Assembly (NCBI GenBank): GCA_035303945.1
Contig: DATGQZ010000070.1
Coordinates: 1-33,146 of the forward strand
Length of the DNA: 33,146 bases
Direction: 5' to 3'
Source of the DNA: DATGMS01 sp035303945
Lineage (GTDB): Bacteria > Bacteroidota > Bacteroidia > Cytophagales > Cyclobacteriaceae
In this document: one piece after another, positions 24,888 through 33,146 of the stretch
Layout of the letters: every line of letters starts with the position of its first letter
Position numbering within the stretch: position 1 is the stretch's first letter
Position numbers and translations under genes: made by a program
Notes under the pieces: generated by a model
What the model was told of the DNA's origin: nothing
The model's database searches: none
What the model saw: only the letters and a program-made list of their open reading frames with translations

Positions 24888-25952
24888 ATGCGGCCGCTGG
24901 ACCCCATTTTATACCCGTTCTCTCTGCTGTATGATGGCATCACCCGTTTGAGAAACAGAATGTTTGATTTGGGGATGAAGAAGAGCATCAACTTCGTCGT
25001 GCCAACCATTGTCGTAGGAAATTTATCTTGGGGAGGTACCGGTAAAACGCCCATGGTGGAATACCTGGTCCGGCAGTTTAAAGATCATTACTGCCTTGCC
25101 ACCTTGAGCAGAGGTTATGGTCGCAAAACCACAGGTTTTCTCCTTGCTAATGAACAGCTTACTGCCCAGGATTTGGGGGACGAGCCTTTTCAAATATATA
25201 GCAAATTCGGTAATATGATTAGCGTAGCAGTTGGAGAGGAAAGAATATTGGCTATTCCTCAAATTCTAGCTGAAAAGCCCGATACGAATCTTCTCATTTT
25301 GGATGATGCCTTTCAACATCGTTATGTTAAGGGGGATATGAATATTTTGTTGACCACCTATCAGCAACCTTTCTTCAACGACAAGATCATCCCCCTCGGC
25401 ACATTGAGAGAAGATCCCAAAGGGGCGGGCAGAGCTGATGTAGTTGTAGTGACCAAGTGCCCGGCGGATCTTGGTGAGGAGATAATAAAAATATACAGGC
25501 AACAAATCAGGCGGTTCACTTCGGAAAAGGCGATAATTATCTTTGCTGGGCTGCAGTATGGCAGACCTTACCAAATTTTTACCGGTGAGTCTCTCCCCCA
25601 AGAAGCAGCTGTAATTTTACTTTCCGGTATTGCCAACAATGAGGTTTTTAGGCGGGAAGTAGAGCTTAAACATAAGGTTTTAGAGGTACTGGAATTTGGC
25701 GATCACCATAAATATGCGGAGAAAGATATTGAACTGCTGCTTGCACAAATCAAAAAACACGCAGCCCAAAAGCCGATAGTCATCACCACTGAAAAAGATG
25801 CGGTTAAACTTAAAGCGGATAAATTTCTTCATTATTTAAGGGAAATTCCGATTTTTGCCCTACCGGTGGAAATAAAATTGAAACCCGAAGAAGAGGATGC
25901 CCTGTTGTCATTGACGGCAAAGATTATCCGAGACAAAAGATCTACCACGTGA
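24888..25952 (+). CDS. lpxK: Tetraacyldisaccharide 4'-kinase
   Basis: Inner-membrane kinase that adds the 4'-phosphate to the lipid A precursor. The 354 residues have the usual size. The P-loop GNLSWGGTGKTP lies at 44-55, followed by TLSRGYGRKTTGF and the LLILDDAFQHR segment, the standard LpxK motifs. The ATG at 24888 is chosen because it gives MRPLDPILYPFS, the common N-terminus; the frame is open 36 codons upstream but that part overlaps the divergent Nif3 gene and its promoter. The stop overlaps the GTG start of the porin gene by four bases. Shows that the cell makes lipid A. Confidence 0.94.
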   Translation: MRPLDPILYPFSLLYDGITRLRNRMFDLGMKKSINFVVPTIVVGNLSWGGTGKTPMVEYLVRQFKDHYCLATLSRGYGRKTTGFLLANEQLTAQDLGDEPFQIYSKFGNMISVAVGEERILAIPQILAEKPDTNLLILDDAFQHRYVKGDMNILLTTYQQPFFNDKIIPLGTLREDPKGAGRADVVVVTKCPADLGEEIIKIYRQQIRRFTSEKAIIIFAGLQYGRPYQIFTGESLPQEAAVILLSGIANNEVFRREVELKHKVLEVLEFGDHHKYAEKDIELLLAQIKKHAAQKPIVITTEKDAVKLKADKFLHYLREIPIFALPVEIKLKPEEEDALLSLTAKIIRDKRSTT

Positions 25953-27871
25953 AAATCAAGCACCTGATTGTATTCCTATTACTGCTGGTCCAGACGGCTG
26001 CTTGGGCACAGCAACAGGGTAACCAACCGCCTGGTGAAGAAGATACCGGCAATCCAAGAAGGGGTTTGTTGGACGATTCTACTAAGATGGTCTACGGCCC
26101 CCGAACATCCCTTTACTTTTTGGAAAAACATCTGCGCTACAACCGTTTTGAGCAATTTGAAATTGATACGGCATTAAGCAATTTCCATAACTACGAGCCC
26201 GTAGCAAAGACTGGCTATAAATATCAGGACCTGGGTAATCTTGGTTCTGCCACAAAACCGGTTTTTTACCATGTCCCCAAGGAAATCGGCAGAACTTCCG
26301 GCTTTCACGCCTATGATATATATTATCATGCTCCTGATACCCTCAAATACTACAATACCAAATCGCCACACACCAATTTAGCAGCCTACTTTGGTGGAGG
26401 TAACAGGAACAAGCTGGATATAACGTTCACCCGAAACGTTACGCCCAAGTGGAACGTCGGTTTTGACTTCCGGACCATCAGGGCCACCAAAGTACTGAAC
26501 CCCACCCGGAGGGATGACCATCTGACTGTGCAAAACCATTACGATATCCATACCAATTACCAATCGGAAAACGAAAAATACTTTTTACTCGCCAATTTTA
26601 CCAGGATGAGACATCTGGTCAATGAGCAGGGCGGAATTATTCCTCCTGAGGCAGATACCACCTCTTCCTACTTTACCTACAAGGATGCAAAAGTATGGCT
26701 GCGAAATTCCCGTGCAGTGGACTTAAGGCAGGATTACCATGTTTATCACCAATACGAACTATTGGAGGGGTGGCAGGTGTATCATGTATTTGATCGGAAG
26801 AAGCAATTGGTAACCTTCTTCTCCGACCTCTCCACCTCAGATGCACTTTTCTTTAATGAAAACAGGTTCAATTTTCCGGAATCCACAACGGATATACCAG
26901 ATTCCCTCAACATCACCAACAACCACAACCACTTTTCGGAGTGGAGGAATGAAATCGGCTTCAAGGGTGATTTTGGCCCCGTGTATTACAACGCCTATGT
27001 GAAATTTAGGACCGGGCGTATGGCGAGCAATTTTTTCGAAAGCAACAATTCTTTCAATGAGCTCTACCTGGGAGGCGCACTGAGGGGTGAAATTAATGAA
27101 AATTGGCTCTTCGAAGCTGAAGGGGAATATTTGATTCCGGAAGGTTATCGCCTCCAAGGATTGTTTATTTCGCCTTTCCTGGAGGTTTCATACACAAAAG
27201 CCCTCTACAGACCCACCTTGGCGCAGCAGAGGTTCTATGGCAACCACTACCGGTGGAATAATGATTTTTCCAATGTTGGGGTGGATCAAATAAAAGGAGA
27301 AATTAAGGCTGACTTCAGTGGATTTTCGCTACGACCCTCCTTGACCATCAACAGGATCAACAATTATATCTACTATAGCCGAGAGGTTGTTCCTCAGCAA
27401 GCCACGGGACAGGCGGTAATGGTGATTCCCGGGTTCAAGAGCCATGTGGAATTAGGGCGGAAGTTTCATTGGCAAAGTGAAGGGTACTACACATTAATCA
27501 CAGGAGGGGCCGCGGATGTTTTCCGAATTCCTGAACTTTTTATCAACAGCCGGATCTTTTTCGACGGCCCGCTGTTCAATGAAGCCATTTTTGTACAGAT
27601 TGGTTTGGAAGGCCGGTATAGAAGTGCATATTATGCCGATGCCTATATGCCCTCTGTTCAGCAGTTTTATCTGCAAGACAGTTTTAATGTTTTCGATTAT
27701 CCGGTGCTAGATGCCTTCTTCAACTTCAGGATCAAGCGCACTCGCGTGATGTTCCGCTACAACCATGTAAACAGCTACGTCATGCAACAGCCAGGATATT
27801 TCGTGACACCGTATTTTACAGGATTAAACAGTATGTTGGATTTAGGGATCAACTGGTCCTTTTTCGATTGA
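25949..27871 (+). CDS. Putative outer-membrane porin
   Basis: A 640-residue secreted beta-rich protein with a signal peptide (cleavage near AWA-QQQ) and alternating aromatic strands throughout, ending in the terminal SFFD-type strand. It resembles the putative porin family PF14121 of Bacteroidota. Segments such as LAAYFGGGNRNKLDITFTRN and KYFLLANFTRMRHL look like transmembrane strands. The start is GTG, overlapping lpxK by four bases (GTGA), so translation is coupled. Substrate is unknown. Its place with lpxK suggests a role in outer-membrane biogenesis. Confidence 0.82.
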   Translation: MKIKHLIVFLLLLVQTAAWAQQQGNQPPGEEDTGNPRRGLLDDSTKMVYGPRTSLYFLEKHLRYNRFEQFEIDTALSNFHNYEPVAKTGYKYQDLGNLGSATKPVFYHVPKEIGRTSGFHAYDIYYHAPDTLKYYNTKSPHTNLAAYFGGGNRNKLDITFTRNVTPKWNVGFDFRTIRATKVLNPTRRDDHLTVQNHYDIHTNYQSENEKYFLLANFTRMRHLVNEQGGIIPPEADTTSSYFTYKDAKVWLRNSRAVDLRQDYHVYHQYELLEGWQVYHVFDRKKQLVTFFSDLSTSDALFFNENRFNFPESTTDIPDSLNITNNHNHFSEWRNEIGFKGDFGPVYYNAYVKFRTGRMASNFFESNNSFNELYLGGALRGEINENWLFEAEGEYLIPEGYRLQGLFISPFLEVSYTKALYRPTLAQQRFYGNHYRWNNDFSNVGVDQIKGEIKADFSGFSLRPSLTINRINNYIYYSREVVPQQATGQAVMVIPGFKSHVELGRKFHWQSEGYYTLITGGAADVFRIPELFINSRIFFDGPLFNEAIFVQIGLEGRYRSAYYADAYMPSVQQFYLQDSFNVFDYPVLDAFFNFRIKRTRVMFRYNHVNSYVMQQPGYFVTPYFTGLNSMLDLGINWSFFD

Positions 27872-27875
27872 TACT

Positions 27876-28487
27876 ATGGGATGGGAAGAAAGCACAAAGC
27901 AAAAGATGCTGAATCTGAAGTTGCCCACGGATCCACGTTGGGTAGATATCGCATCCATGAATTTAGCCGATATCTTGATCGATCATGCTTATTGTGAGCA
28001 AAAGGCAGCTTCTTCATGTATTTCTCTGATCCTACGTTTCCCGGATTTAGATCGGTTGGTGGATGAGCTTACGCCGGTGGTGGCCGAGGAATGGGAGCAC
28101 TTCGAACGGGTGATGAAGCAGCTCCGCAAAAGAGGCATACCTTTTGGCTGGCCGCGGAAAGATGAATACGTGGTGGCCCTATCCGGCTTCATCAAAAAAG
28201 GCGGCAGTAGGATGCAACAGTTGACGGAACACCTATTGATGAATGCACTGATTGAAGCTAGAAGCTGTGAGCGATTTAAGCTGCTTTGGAAAAATTTGGA
28301 AGATGAAGAGCTGAAAAATTTTTATTATGAACTGATGGTGTCTGAGGCGGGCCATTACGTCAATTTTATTACGCTAGCACGACATTACTACCCGGAGGAA
28401 AAAGTCAATGCCCGTTGGGCAGAATGGCTGGCATTTGAGGCAGAGGTGCTCAGCCAAATGGATATGCGGGGCGATAGGATGCATTAA
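27876..28487 (+). CDS. MiaE-like tRNA (ms2io6A) hydroxylase
   Basis: A 203-residue ferritin-like di-iron protein of the MiaE family, which hydroxylates the isopentenyl group at A37 of tRNAs. Probable iron ligands are E41, E72 and H75 (EWEH), E127, E157 and H160 (EAGH). It follows the porin by four bases, so it is in the same operon though functionally unrelated. Other ferritin-like oxygenases are possible; the overall pattern and length favour MiaE. Confidence 0.85.
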   Translation: MGWEESTKQKMLNLKLPTDPRWVDIASMNLADILIDHAYCEQKAASSCISLILRFPDLDRLVDELTPVVAEEWEHFERVMKQLRKRGIPFGWPRKDEYVVALSGFIKKGGSRMQQLTEHLLMNALIEARSCERFKLLWKNLEDEELKNFYYELMVSEAGHYVNFITLARHYYPEEKVNARWAEWLAFEAEVLSQMDMRGDRMH

Positions 28488-28836
28488 AGGTACGCATTCG
28501 TCCGCTCCAAGATTAATATACTGTAATTTTTGGAGTAATTGCTGGCGATGCTAATAGCACTCCTGTCTTTTTTAAATAGCATATTACCGCGTGTCGAAGA
28601 TCTGCTGGCCCACCTAGGAGCACCTTGTGGACACTTGGCGGAATACTATGCATCGATCGAGAACTGCTGCGCAAGGAGACTATGTGTTGCGTAGCTTTAG
28701 CCATGCTACCTCTACAAATCAATACGGCTGCACACCGATTATTATATGGTAAACCAACATTCAAACCCAAAGGCTTGCGGGTCATTCTCATAGAATAGCA
28801 TGGTCGCTTAGCATGTAAGGCAGCTACTCTTTGTAC
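28488..28836. other. Gene-free interval between miaE-like gene and tRNA-Arg
   Basis: About 350 bases without a recognisable gene. Near its left end GGAGT (28532-28536) can pair with ACTCC (28559-28563), followed by a run of six T at 28568-28573; this may end the lpxK-porin-miaE transcript but the stem is poor. The rest has mixed composition and short open frames with no recognisable protein. It could contain a decayed gene, but I cannot show one. Confidence 0.45.
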
Positions 28837-28868
28837 AAAAAAAGCCGCCTGTCCATGACAAGCGGCTT
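28837..28868 (-). terminator. Terminator after tRNA-Arg
   Basis: On the minus strand AAGCCGC pairs with GCGGCTT, with inner TGTC/GACA pairing, followed by a run of seven T. It begins five bases past the tRNA 3' end, the normal arrangement for ending a tRNA transcript. Confidence 0.85.
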
Positions 28869-28872
28869 GGTG

Positions 28873-28946
28873 TGCACGCGGAAGGATTCGAACCCTCAAC
28901 CCTCAGAGCCGAAATCTGATATTCTATCCAGTTGAACTACGCGTGC
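28873..28946 (-). tRNA. tRNA-Arg (anticodon UCG)
   Basis: A 74-base cloverleaf. Acceptor GCACGCG pairs with CGCGTGC plus discriminator A. The anticodon stem TCAGA/TCTGA holds the loop TTTCGGC with anticodon TCG. The T arm has GGTTCGAATCC. CCA is not encoded. Confidence 0.95.
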
Positions 28947-28980
28947 AAAATGCCTGTCAGACCGTCCGTCCAACAGGCCA

Positions 28981-28988
28981 CAAATTTA
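28981..28988 (-). promoter_or_regulatory. Possible -7 box for tRNA-Arg
   Basis: TAAATTTG on the minus strand is an exact TAnnTTTG match, 35 bases before the tRNA and just past the sucC stop codon. The upstream element would fall inside the end of sucC and is not a good TTG. Without it the tRNA would depend on sucC read-through. Confidence 0.42.
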
Positions 28989-28994
28989 GTATTA

Positions 28995-30212
28995 TTAAGC
29001 TTCTTTTAAAACGTTTTGTACTTTTTCTGCGGCTTCTTTTAGCGTAATTGCAGAAGTGACTTTCAAACCGGATTCATCGATAATTTTTGCTCCCTCCTCG
29101 GCATTGGTTCCCTGTAATCTTACGATAATGGGAACATCGATATTACCGATTGACTTATAGGCTTCTACTACGCCATTGGCAATCCTGTCACATCTTACAA
29201 TACCGCCAAACACGTTGATAAGTATGGCTTTTACTTTAGGATCCTGAAGGATAATTCTAAAACCGGCTTCAACAGTCTGCGCATTGGCCCCACCCCCTAC
29301 GTCAAGGAAGTTGGCAGGCTCGCCGCCGGACAGTTTAATCATATCCATGGTGGCCATGGCCAAACCTGCTCCGTTTACCATACAGCCCACGTTACCGTCC
29401 AATTTTACATAGTTCAATCCAGAGTTACTGGCCTCTACTTCCAAAGGATCTTCTTCCGCCAGGTCTCTCAGAGCGGCTAGGTTCTTTTGACGGAACAAGG
29501 CGTTGTCATCCAAGTTTACTTTGGCGTCAACAGCCAAAATTTTATCGTCAGATGTCTTAAGTACCGGGTTGATTTCAAATTGTGAAGAGTCAGTGCCTTC
29601 GTAAGCTGCATACAAAGCAGTGATAAACTTCACCATTTCTTTAAAGGCGTTACCTTCAAGACCGAGTCTAAATGCTACCTTACGGGCTTGGAATCCTTGA
29701 AGACCTACCATTGGGTCGATCCACTCCTTGATGATTTTTTCAGGAGAATGCTCGGCTACCTCCTCGATGTCCATACCGCCTTCAGTTGAAGCCATAATGA
29801 CATTGCATCCTTTAGCCCTGTCCAATAGGATGGAAAGATAAAATTCTTTAGGCTCGGATGCTCCTGGGTAGTAAACGTCCTCAGCTACGAGTATTTTACC
29901 GACTTTTTTGCCTTCTGCACCAGTCTGAATGGTGACCAAAGTTCCACCTAGGATGTTTTTGGCTTTTTCAGGTACTTCATCCAAGCTTTTGGCAAGCACA
30001 ACACCGTTTGAACCGGTTTCCTGAATTTTACCTTTACCACGTCCGCCCGCATGGATCTGTGCCTTTAGCACATACCAAGAGGTGCCAGTTTCTGCATTAA
30101 GTTTTTTTGCTGCTTCCAGTGCGTCTTCAGGAGTGTCGGCTACGATGCCTTCCTGTATCCTCACACCGTAAGATTTTAAAACTTCTTTAGCTTGATATTC
30201 GTGTATGTTCAT
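28995..30212 (-). CDS. sucC: Succinate--CoA ligase, beta subunit
   Basis: TCA-cycle enzyme subunit (405 residues) converting succinyl-CoA to succinate with nucleotide triphosphate formation. The N-terminal ATP-grasp begins MNIHEYQAKEVLKSYGV and includes KAQIHAGGRGKG. The C-terminal CoA-ligase domain has FLDVGGGANAQ and INVFGGIVRCDRIANGVV. Length is normal. The alpha subunit gene sucD is not adjacent, unlike in many proteobacteria. tRNA-Arg lies immediately downstream on the same strand. Confidence 0.97.
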   Translation of the reverse strand: MNIHEYQAKEVLKSYGVRIQEGIVADTPEDALEAAKKLNAETGTSWYVLKAQIHAGGRGKGKIQETGSNGVVLAKSLDEVPEKAKNILGGTLVTIQTGAEGKKVGKILVAEDVYYPGASEPKEFYLSILLDRAKGCNVIMASTEGGMDIEEVAEHSPEKIIKEWIDPMVGLQGFQARKVAFRLGLEGNAFKEMVKFITALYAAYEGTDSSQFEINPVLKTSDDKILAVDAKVNLDDNALFRQKNLAALRDLAEEDPLEVEASNSGLNYVKLDGNVGCMVNGAGLAMATMDMIKLSGGEPANFLDVGGGANAQTVEAGFRIILQDPKVKAILINVFGGIVRCDRIANGVVEAYKSIGNIDVPIIVRLQGTNAEEGAKIIDESGLKVTSAITLKEAAEKVQNVLKEA

Positions 30213-30230
30213 CCTATTGAAATTTTTGCA

Positions 30231-30261
30231 CGAAGTTAATCGCTTAGGCCCGATAATTCAA
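30231..30261 (-). promoter_or_regulatory. Promoter for sucC
   Basis: On the minus strand TTG (30261-30259) is followed after 20 bases by TAACTTCG (30238-30231), a one-base variant of TAnnTTTG, 18 bases before the sucC ATG. The same TAACTTCG octamer occurs just before relA/spoT at 722-729. Confidence 0.55.
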
Positions 30262-30285
30262 GGATTAACGTGGTCTTTTTATCAA

Positions 30286-30320
30286 TTTGCGAGGATAACC
30301 GATAATAAATTTTAAATTTG
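30286..30320 (+). promoter_or_regulatory. Promoter-like boxes for the LolD-type gene
   Basis: TTTG at 30286-30289 and TAAATTTG at 30313-30320 are separated by 23 bases, slightly longer than usual. The -7 box is exact and lies 19 bases before the ATG. Confidence 0.45.
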
Positions 30321-30339
30321 GAATTCATGTTTGTCGTAT

Positions 30340-31002
30340 ATGCTAACAGTTAGAGGTGTTCATAAAAAGTACGGAGATCTGCATGTCCTTAAAGGCGTGG
30401 ATGTTACCATACAATCCGGAGAGGTGGTATCCATTGTTGGACCTTCGGGAGCCGGTAAAAGTACGCTGCTTCATATAATGGGTACCTTGGACCAGGCGGA
30501 TCAAGGTACCCTGGTAGTGGAAGGAGAAAACCTGTCCGCCTTGAACGGCAACAAACTGGCGGCTTTCAGAAATTCTAAAATCGGCTTTATTTTTCAGTTC
30601 CATAATCTGCTGCCTGAATTCACTTCCGAAGAAAACATCATGATCCCAGGTTTGATAGCAGGAAGGGGGGAGAAGGAATTGAGGAAGAGGGCAGGGGAGC
30701 TCGCAGTGCTGTTGGGGATCCAGGGAAGGCTGCATCATAAGCCTTCAGAACTATCAGGCGGCGAGCAACAGCGGGTAGCGGTGGCCCGGGCCCTGATCAA
30801 CAATCCCAAAATTATCTTTGCTGATGAGCCTAGCGGCAACCTAGATACGAATAGTGCGCAATCCCTCCATGAGCTGTTTTTCAGGCTTAGAGATGAATTT
30901 GGACAGTCCTTCGTGATCGTTACGCACAATCAGGAGCTCGCGCAAATGGCGGACAGAATGCTCACGATGCTGGACGGGAAGATTGTAACAGGCTCGGGGT
31001 GA
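30340..31002 (+). CDS. ABC transporter ATPase, LolD-type
   Basis: A 220-residue ATP-binding subunit. Walker A GPSGAGKST at 34-42, Q-loop at FQFHNLLPEF, signature LSGGEQQRVAVARAL at 138-152, Walker B IIFADEPSGNLD at 158-169 and H-loop VTHN. The EPSGNLD wording and size fit the LolD/MacB-type group, which drives lipoprotein release or related export. The ATG at 30340 is preferred over an in-frame TTG nine bases upstream because it gives the usual MLTVRGVHKKYG start. No permease gene is adjacent, so the partner (LolC/E-like) is elsewhere. Confidence 0.88.
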   Translation: MLTVRGVHKKYGDLHVLKGVDVTIQSGEVVSIVGPSGAGKSTLLHIMGTLDQADQGTLVVEGENLSALNGNKLAAFRNSKIGFIFQFHNLLPEFTSEENIMIPGLIAGRGEKELRKRAGELAVLLGIQGRLHHKPSELSGGEQQRVAVARALINNPKIIFADEPSGNLDTNSAQSLHELFFRLRDEFGQSFVIVTHNQELAQMADRMLTMLDGKIVTGSG

Positions 31003-31102
31003 GTCTTGGTGTATATTACAGGGTCCAAAATGCCATCCTGAGTCATTTGCTACCCTAACTTTAAGAATTTTGCACAAGGTTTCTAATAAGTCTTCCCCAG
31101 GA

Positions 31103-32605
31103 TCAGTCCGCTAGATCTACCTGGTTCATATTCCTTAACGTTTCCTGTAAAGCCTGCTGGTCGTCGGTGATGATCAAAACTTTGTCGTTTTCCTGCAAAA
31201 CAGTTTTTCCTTTAGGAACGAAGTACATTCCATCTCTTTTCACCAAAACCGCCAGGGTCTTGTCAGGTAAGGGCAAGTTCATCAAATAGGCTCCCCCTCT
31301 TAATGCTTGAGAGGTAATGGTGATTTCGGTGGTGACGGATTTGATCTCATCCGAGAACTCCATGTCAAACTCCTCAAGTTTCTTCAACTCACTGGGTTTG
31401 TCTGCCAAACCTAGCCAGATAGCAACTCTTGAGAGGGAGGTGCCCTGTACAATCAAAGATACCAAGGTGCAGAAGAAAACGATATTGAACATAAACCTCG
31501 CGTGGGGCACCCCCGCCGCAAGGGGGAGAATGGCAAAAATAATGGGTACAGCACCCCTCAACCCTACCCATGAGATAAAGAGCTTGTCCTTATTCCCCAT
31601 TTTGGTAAAGGGAAGAAGACTAGCAAACACACTAATAGGCCGTGAAAATAAAATCATGGCAACACTGATAATCGATCCTGGCACGATAACATGCACCAAT
31701 TCACCGGGATTCACTAATAAACCAAGGGTGAGGAACATCAGCAGTTGACTTAACCAAGCCAAACCGTCAAAAAAGTTCAGCGTTGAACGTTTATGGACGA
31801 AGCGGGCATTTCCTATCACCAATCCACTGATATATACCGCTAAAAACCCGTTGCCTTGTAAGAAGTAGGTGAAGGAAAATATGAAAATGCAGCAGGTGAG
31901 CACCAAGATCGGATATAAGGCACTGTTGTCAACCTGCAGCTTGTTTATTAGGCGAATCGCCAACTTCCCGAAGAAATATCCCGCCATTGCTCCTATCATC
32001 AGCTGCATCAATAAGGTCCCCCCCGCCATCCAGTAATTAGGCATACTGTCCATCATAATGAGGTCAATGAAGGTGACAGTAAGAATATAAGCCATGGGAT
32101 CGTTACTTCCACTCTCCAATTCTAGCATTGGCTTCAGGTTATTTTTCAGGTTCAATCCTTTGGAGCGAAGAATTGAAAAAACAGAAGCTGAATCGGTAGA
32201 AGCCATGGTGGATGCCAATAACATCGAGGTAAGTAGGCTTATTCCTAATGCTTCATGAGTCATTCCGAGTATCCACCAAATAATAAATCCGGTAACAATA
32301 GCGGTCAATAACACCCCAACAGTAGCTAGTATGATACCTTGAACCGCAATCGGTTTTATCTCTTCCAATTTGGTATCCATACCACCTGAAAAAAGGATAA
32401 TACACAAAGCGATAGTTCCTATGGCTTGGGCCACTGCCAAATTTTCAAATTGAACTCCCAAGCCGTCACTGCCACTCAACATGCCTACCGTCAAAAACAG
32501 CAACAAGGCGGGCACCCCAAATTTATACCCGGCTTTGCCGGCCAGTATACTTAGAAAAAATAAAATAGATATACCTAATAAGACAAGTTCAACCGTAATT
32601 TCCAT
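31103..32605 (-). CDS. Cation/proton antiporter, NhaP2/CvrA-like (K+/H+)
   Basis: A 500-residue membrane protein. The first 390 or so residues are a CPA1-type Na+/H+ exchanger domain with about 12 helices and the core LESGSNDPMAY (ion-binding ND pair). The cytoplasmic tail (about 405-490) carries a TrkA-C/RCK-C-type domain ending VLQENDKVLIITDD, which usually binds a nucleotide or other ligand. The combination resembles NhaP2-type K+/H+ antiporters used for pH and potassium control. The ion cannot be settled from sequence. It stands alone, 244 bases from the next gene upstream. Confidence 0.9.
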   Translation of the reverse strand: MEITVELVLLGISILFFLSILAGKAGYKFGVPALLLFLTVGMLSGSDGLGVQFENLAVAQAIGTIALCIILFSGGMDTKLEEIKPIAVQGIILATVGVLLTAIVTGFIIWWILGMTHEALGISLLTSMLLASTMASTDSASVFSILRSKGLNLKNNLKPMLELESGSNDPMAYILTVTFIDLIMMDSMPNYWMAGGTLLMQLMIGAMAGYFFGKLAIRLINKLQVDNSALYPILVLTCCIFIFSFTYFLQGNGFLAVYISGLVIGNARFVHKRSTLNFFDGLAWLSQLLMFLTLGLLVNPGELVHVIVPGSIISVAMILFSRPISVFASLLPFTKMGNKDKLFISWVGLRGAVPIIFAILPLAAGVPHARFMFNIVFFCTLVSLIVQGTSLSRVAIWLGLADKPSELKKLEEFDMEFSDEIKSVTTEITITSQALRGGAYLMNLPLPDKTLAVLVKRDGMYFVPKGKTVLQENDKVLIITDDQQALQETLRNMNQVDLAD

Positions 32606-32849
32606 TAACTAATTCTTTATTTTTATTGTTGAAAGCGTTAAAAAAACCGAAGGACAATATATTACCTGCGGGCTTGGTAAAGGTGCAGAGGCGTTTGCCC
32701 CTATAAAAATACAAAAACACCTCCATTAAAGAATACTTTAACCGAAACTTCCTTCGAATTTTCCTTTAGATCACCTTAAATCAGAACAGAGGAGCATGGA
32801 GGTAATATGATAATCAGGCCCCTTGGCATGGAGTAGGAGCCATAGCGTC

Positions 32850-33146
32850 CTAAAGGCCGGAAAACTCTTTAAAGTCCGTATCTATCTGCTCATCATTCAC
32901 CTCTATTCCCGAATATATAATGATGCGATAATTGAAAGTTGTCGATTGCCCAGCCTTCAATTGGAAGTTTAGCTCTTCTTTACCATCACTTAGCGCCTTT
33001 TGTCCCAATGGATTGGCCGCATAAAGTCCATAACCTCTCGCATGCCAGTACGTGGGATAACCTACGTTATCGGGATGGTCCAAAATGACAACTGATATTT
33101 TTTCGCCATTAATTTCTCCGGACAGGTTCATCCATTCTCCTCTTGT
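32850..33146 (-). CDS. DUF6807 (PmoA-like) protein, C-terminal part
   Basis: The last 99 codons of a gene that continues past the right edge; the frame is open to the last base. The segment GEWMNLSGEINGEKISVVILDHPDN, then PTYWHARGYGLYAANPLGQKAL and a final FNYRIIIYSG strand, matches the C-terminus of the DUF6807 family, often mislabelled methane oxygenase PmoA. The family is common in sugar-degrading Bacteroidota and has no established activity. The right edge of the window hides its N-terminus and any operon partners. Confidence 0.72.
   Translation of the reverse strand, partial: TRGEWMNLSGEINGEKISVVILDHPDNVGYPTYWHARGYGLYAANPLGQKALSDGKEELNFQLKAGQSTTFNYRIIIYSGIEVNDEQIDTDFKEFSGL

Noticed and set aside
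28513..28899. A 128-codon minus-strand open frame
   Set aside because: It begins inside tRNA-Arg and crosses the terminator; the first residues are the kind produced by translating a tRNA.
1..33146. CRISPR arrays, insertion sequences, prophage or defence genes
   Set aside because: No regularly spaced repeats, transposase, integrase, phage structural or restriction/defence-like proteins were seen in any frame.

Overview
The window looks like a chromosome segment of a Bacteroidota bacterium, most likely Cytophagales (Cyclobacteriaceae-like). The reasons are a SusC/SusD outer-membrane uptake pair, Bacteroidota promoter boxes (TAnnTTTG, sometimes with TTG 19-20 bases upstream), start codons without clear Shine-Dalgarno sequences, tRNA genes that do not encode CCA, a menaquinone pathway and a lipid A gene. 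I assign this from gene content and family resemblance only; no database search was run.

Layout. 1-409: 5' part of the trigger factor gene (minus strand), preceded by a terminator-like hairpin, tRNA-Leu(UAG) and a well-formed promoter. 735-5220: a plus-strand housekeeping cluster of relA/spoT, a Fur-family regulator, a STAS-domain protein and purA. 5287-8180: a DUF1080 lipoprotein, a PlsC-like acyltransferase and a Tat-exported TIM-barrel isomerase/epimerase-like protein. 8229-10807 (minus): a sodium:solute symporter and a myo-inositol oxygenase, separated by a strong terminator. 11317-18406 (plus): a compact uptake locus of susC, susD, a secreted propeller-like protein and a formylglycine-type sulfatase, with 9-15 bases between genes. 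18436-21769 (minus): menaquinone genes menI-menF-menD. 21823-24842: a histidine phosphatase with a TTG start, a small secreted unknown, a zinc-ribbon coiled-coil protein and a Nif3-family protein. 24888-28487 (plus): lpxK, a putative porin and a MiaE-like tRNA hydroxylase. 28873-30212 (minus): tRNA-Arg(UCG) downstream of sucC. 30340-31002: a LolD-type ABC ATPase. 31103-32605 (minus): a K+/H+ (or Na+/H+) antiporter. 32850-33146 (minus): C-terminal part of a DUF6807 (PmoA-like) protein.

How the parts fit. The most distinctive block is 8.2-18.4 kb. A myo-inositol oxygenase (inositol to D-glucuronate) and a sodium symporter are divergent from a SusCD-sulfatase operon that carries no glycoside hydrolase or polysaccharide lyase of its own. 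Two nearby exported proteins (DUF1080 and TIM barrel) belong to families linked to processing of oxidised (3-keto) sugars. Together they suggest an accessory sugar/inositol acquisition region embedded in core genes. The link between them is inference from proximity. The rest is ordinary core genome with some useful regulatory detail. I saw no insertion sequence, prophage, CRISPR array or broken gene.
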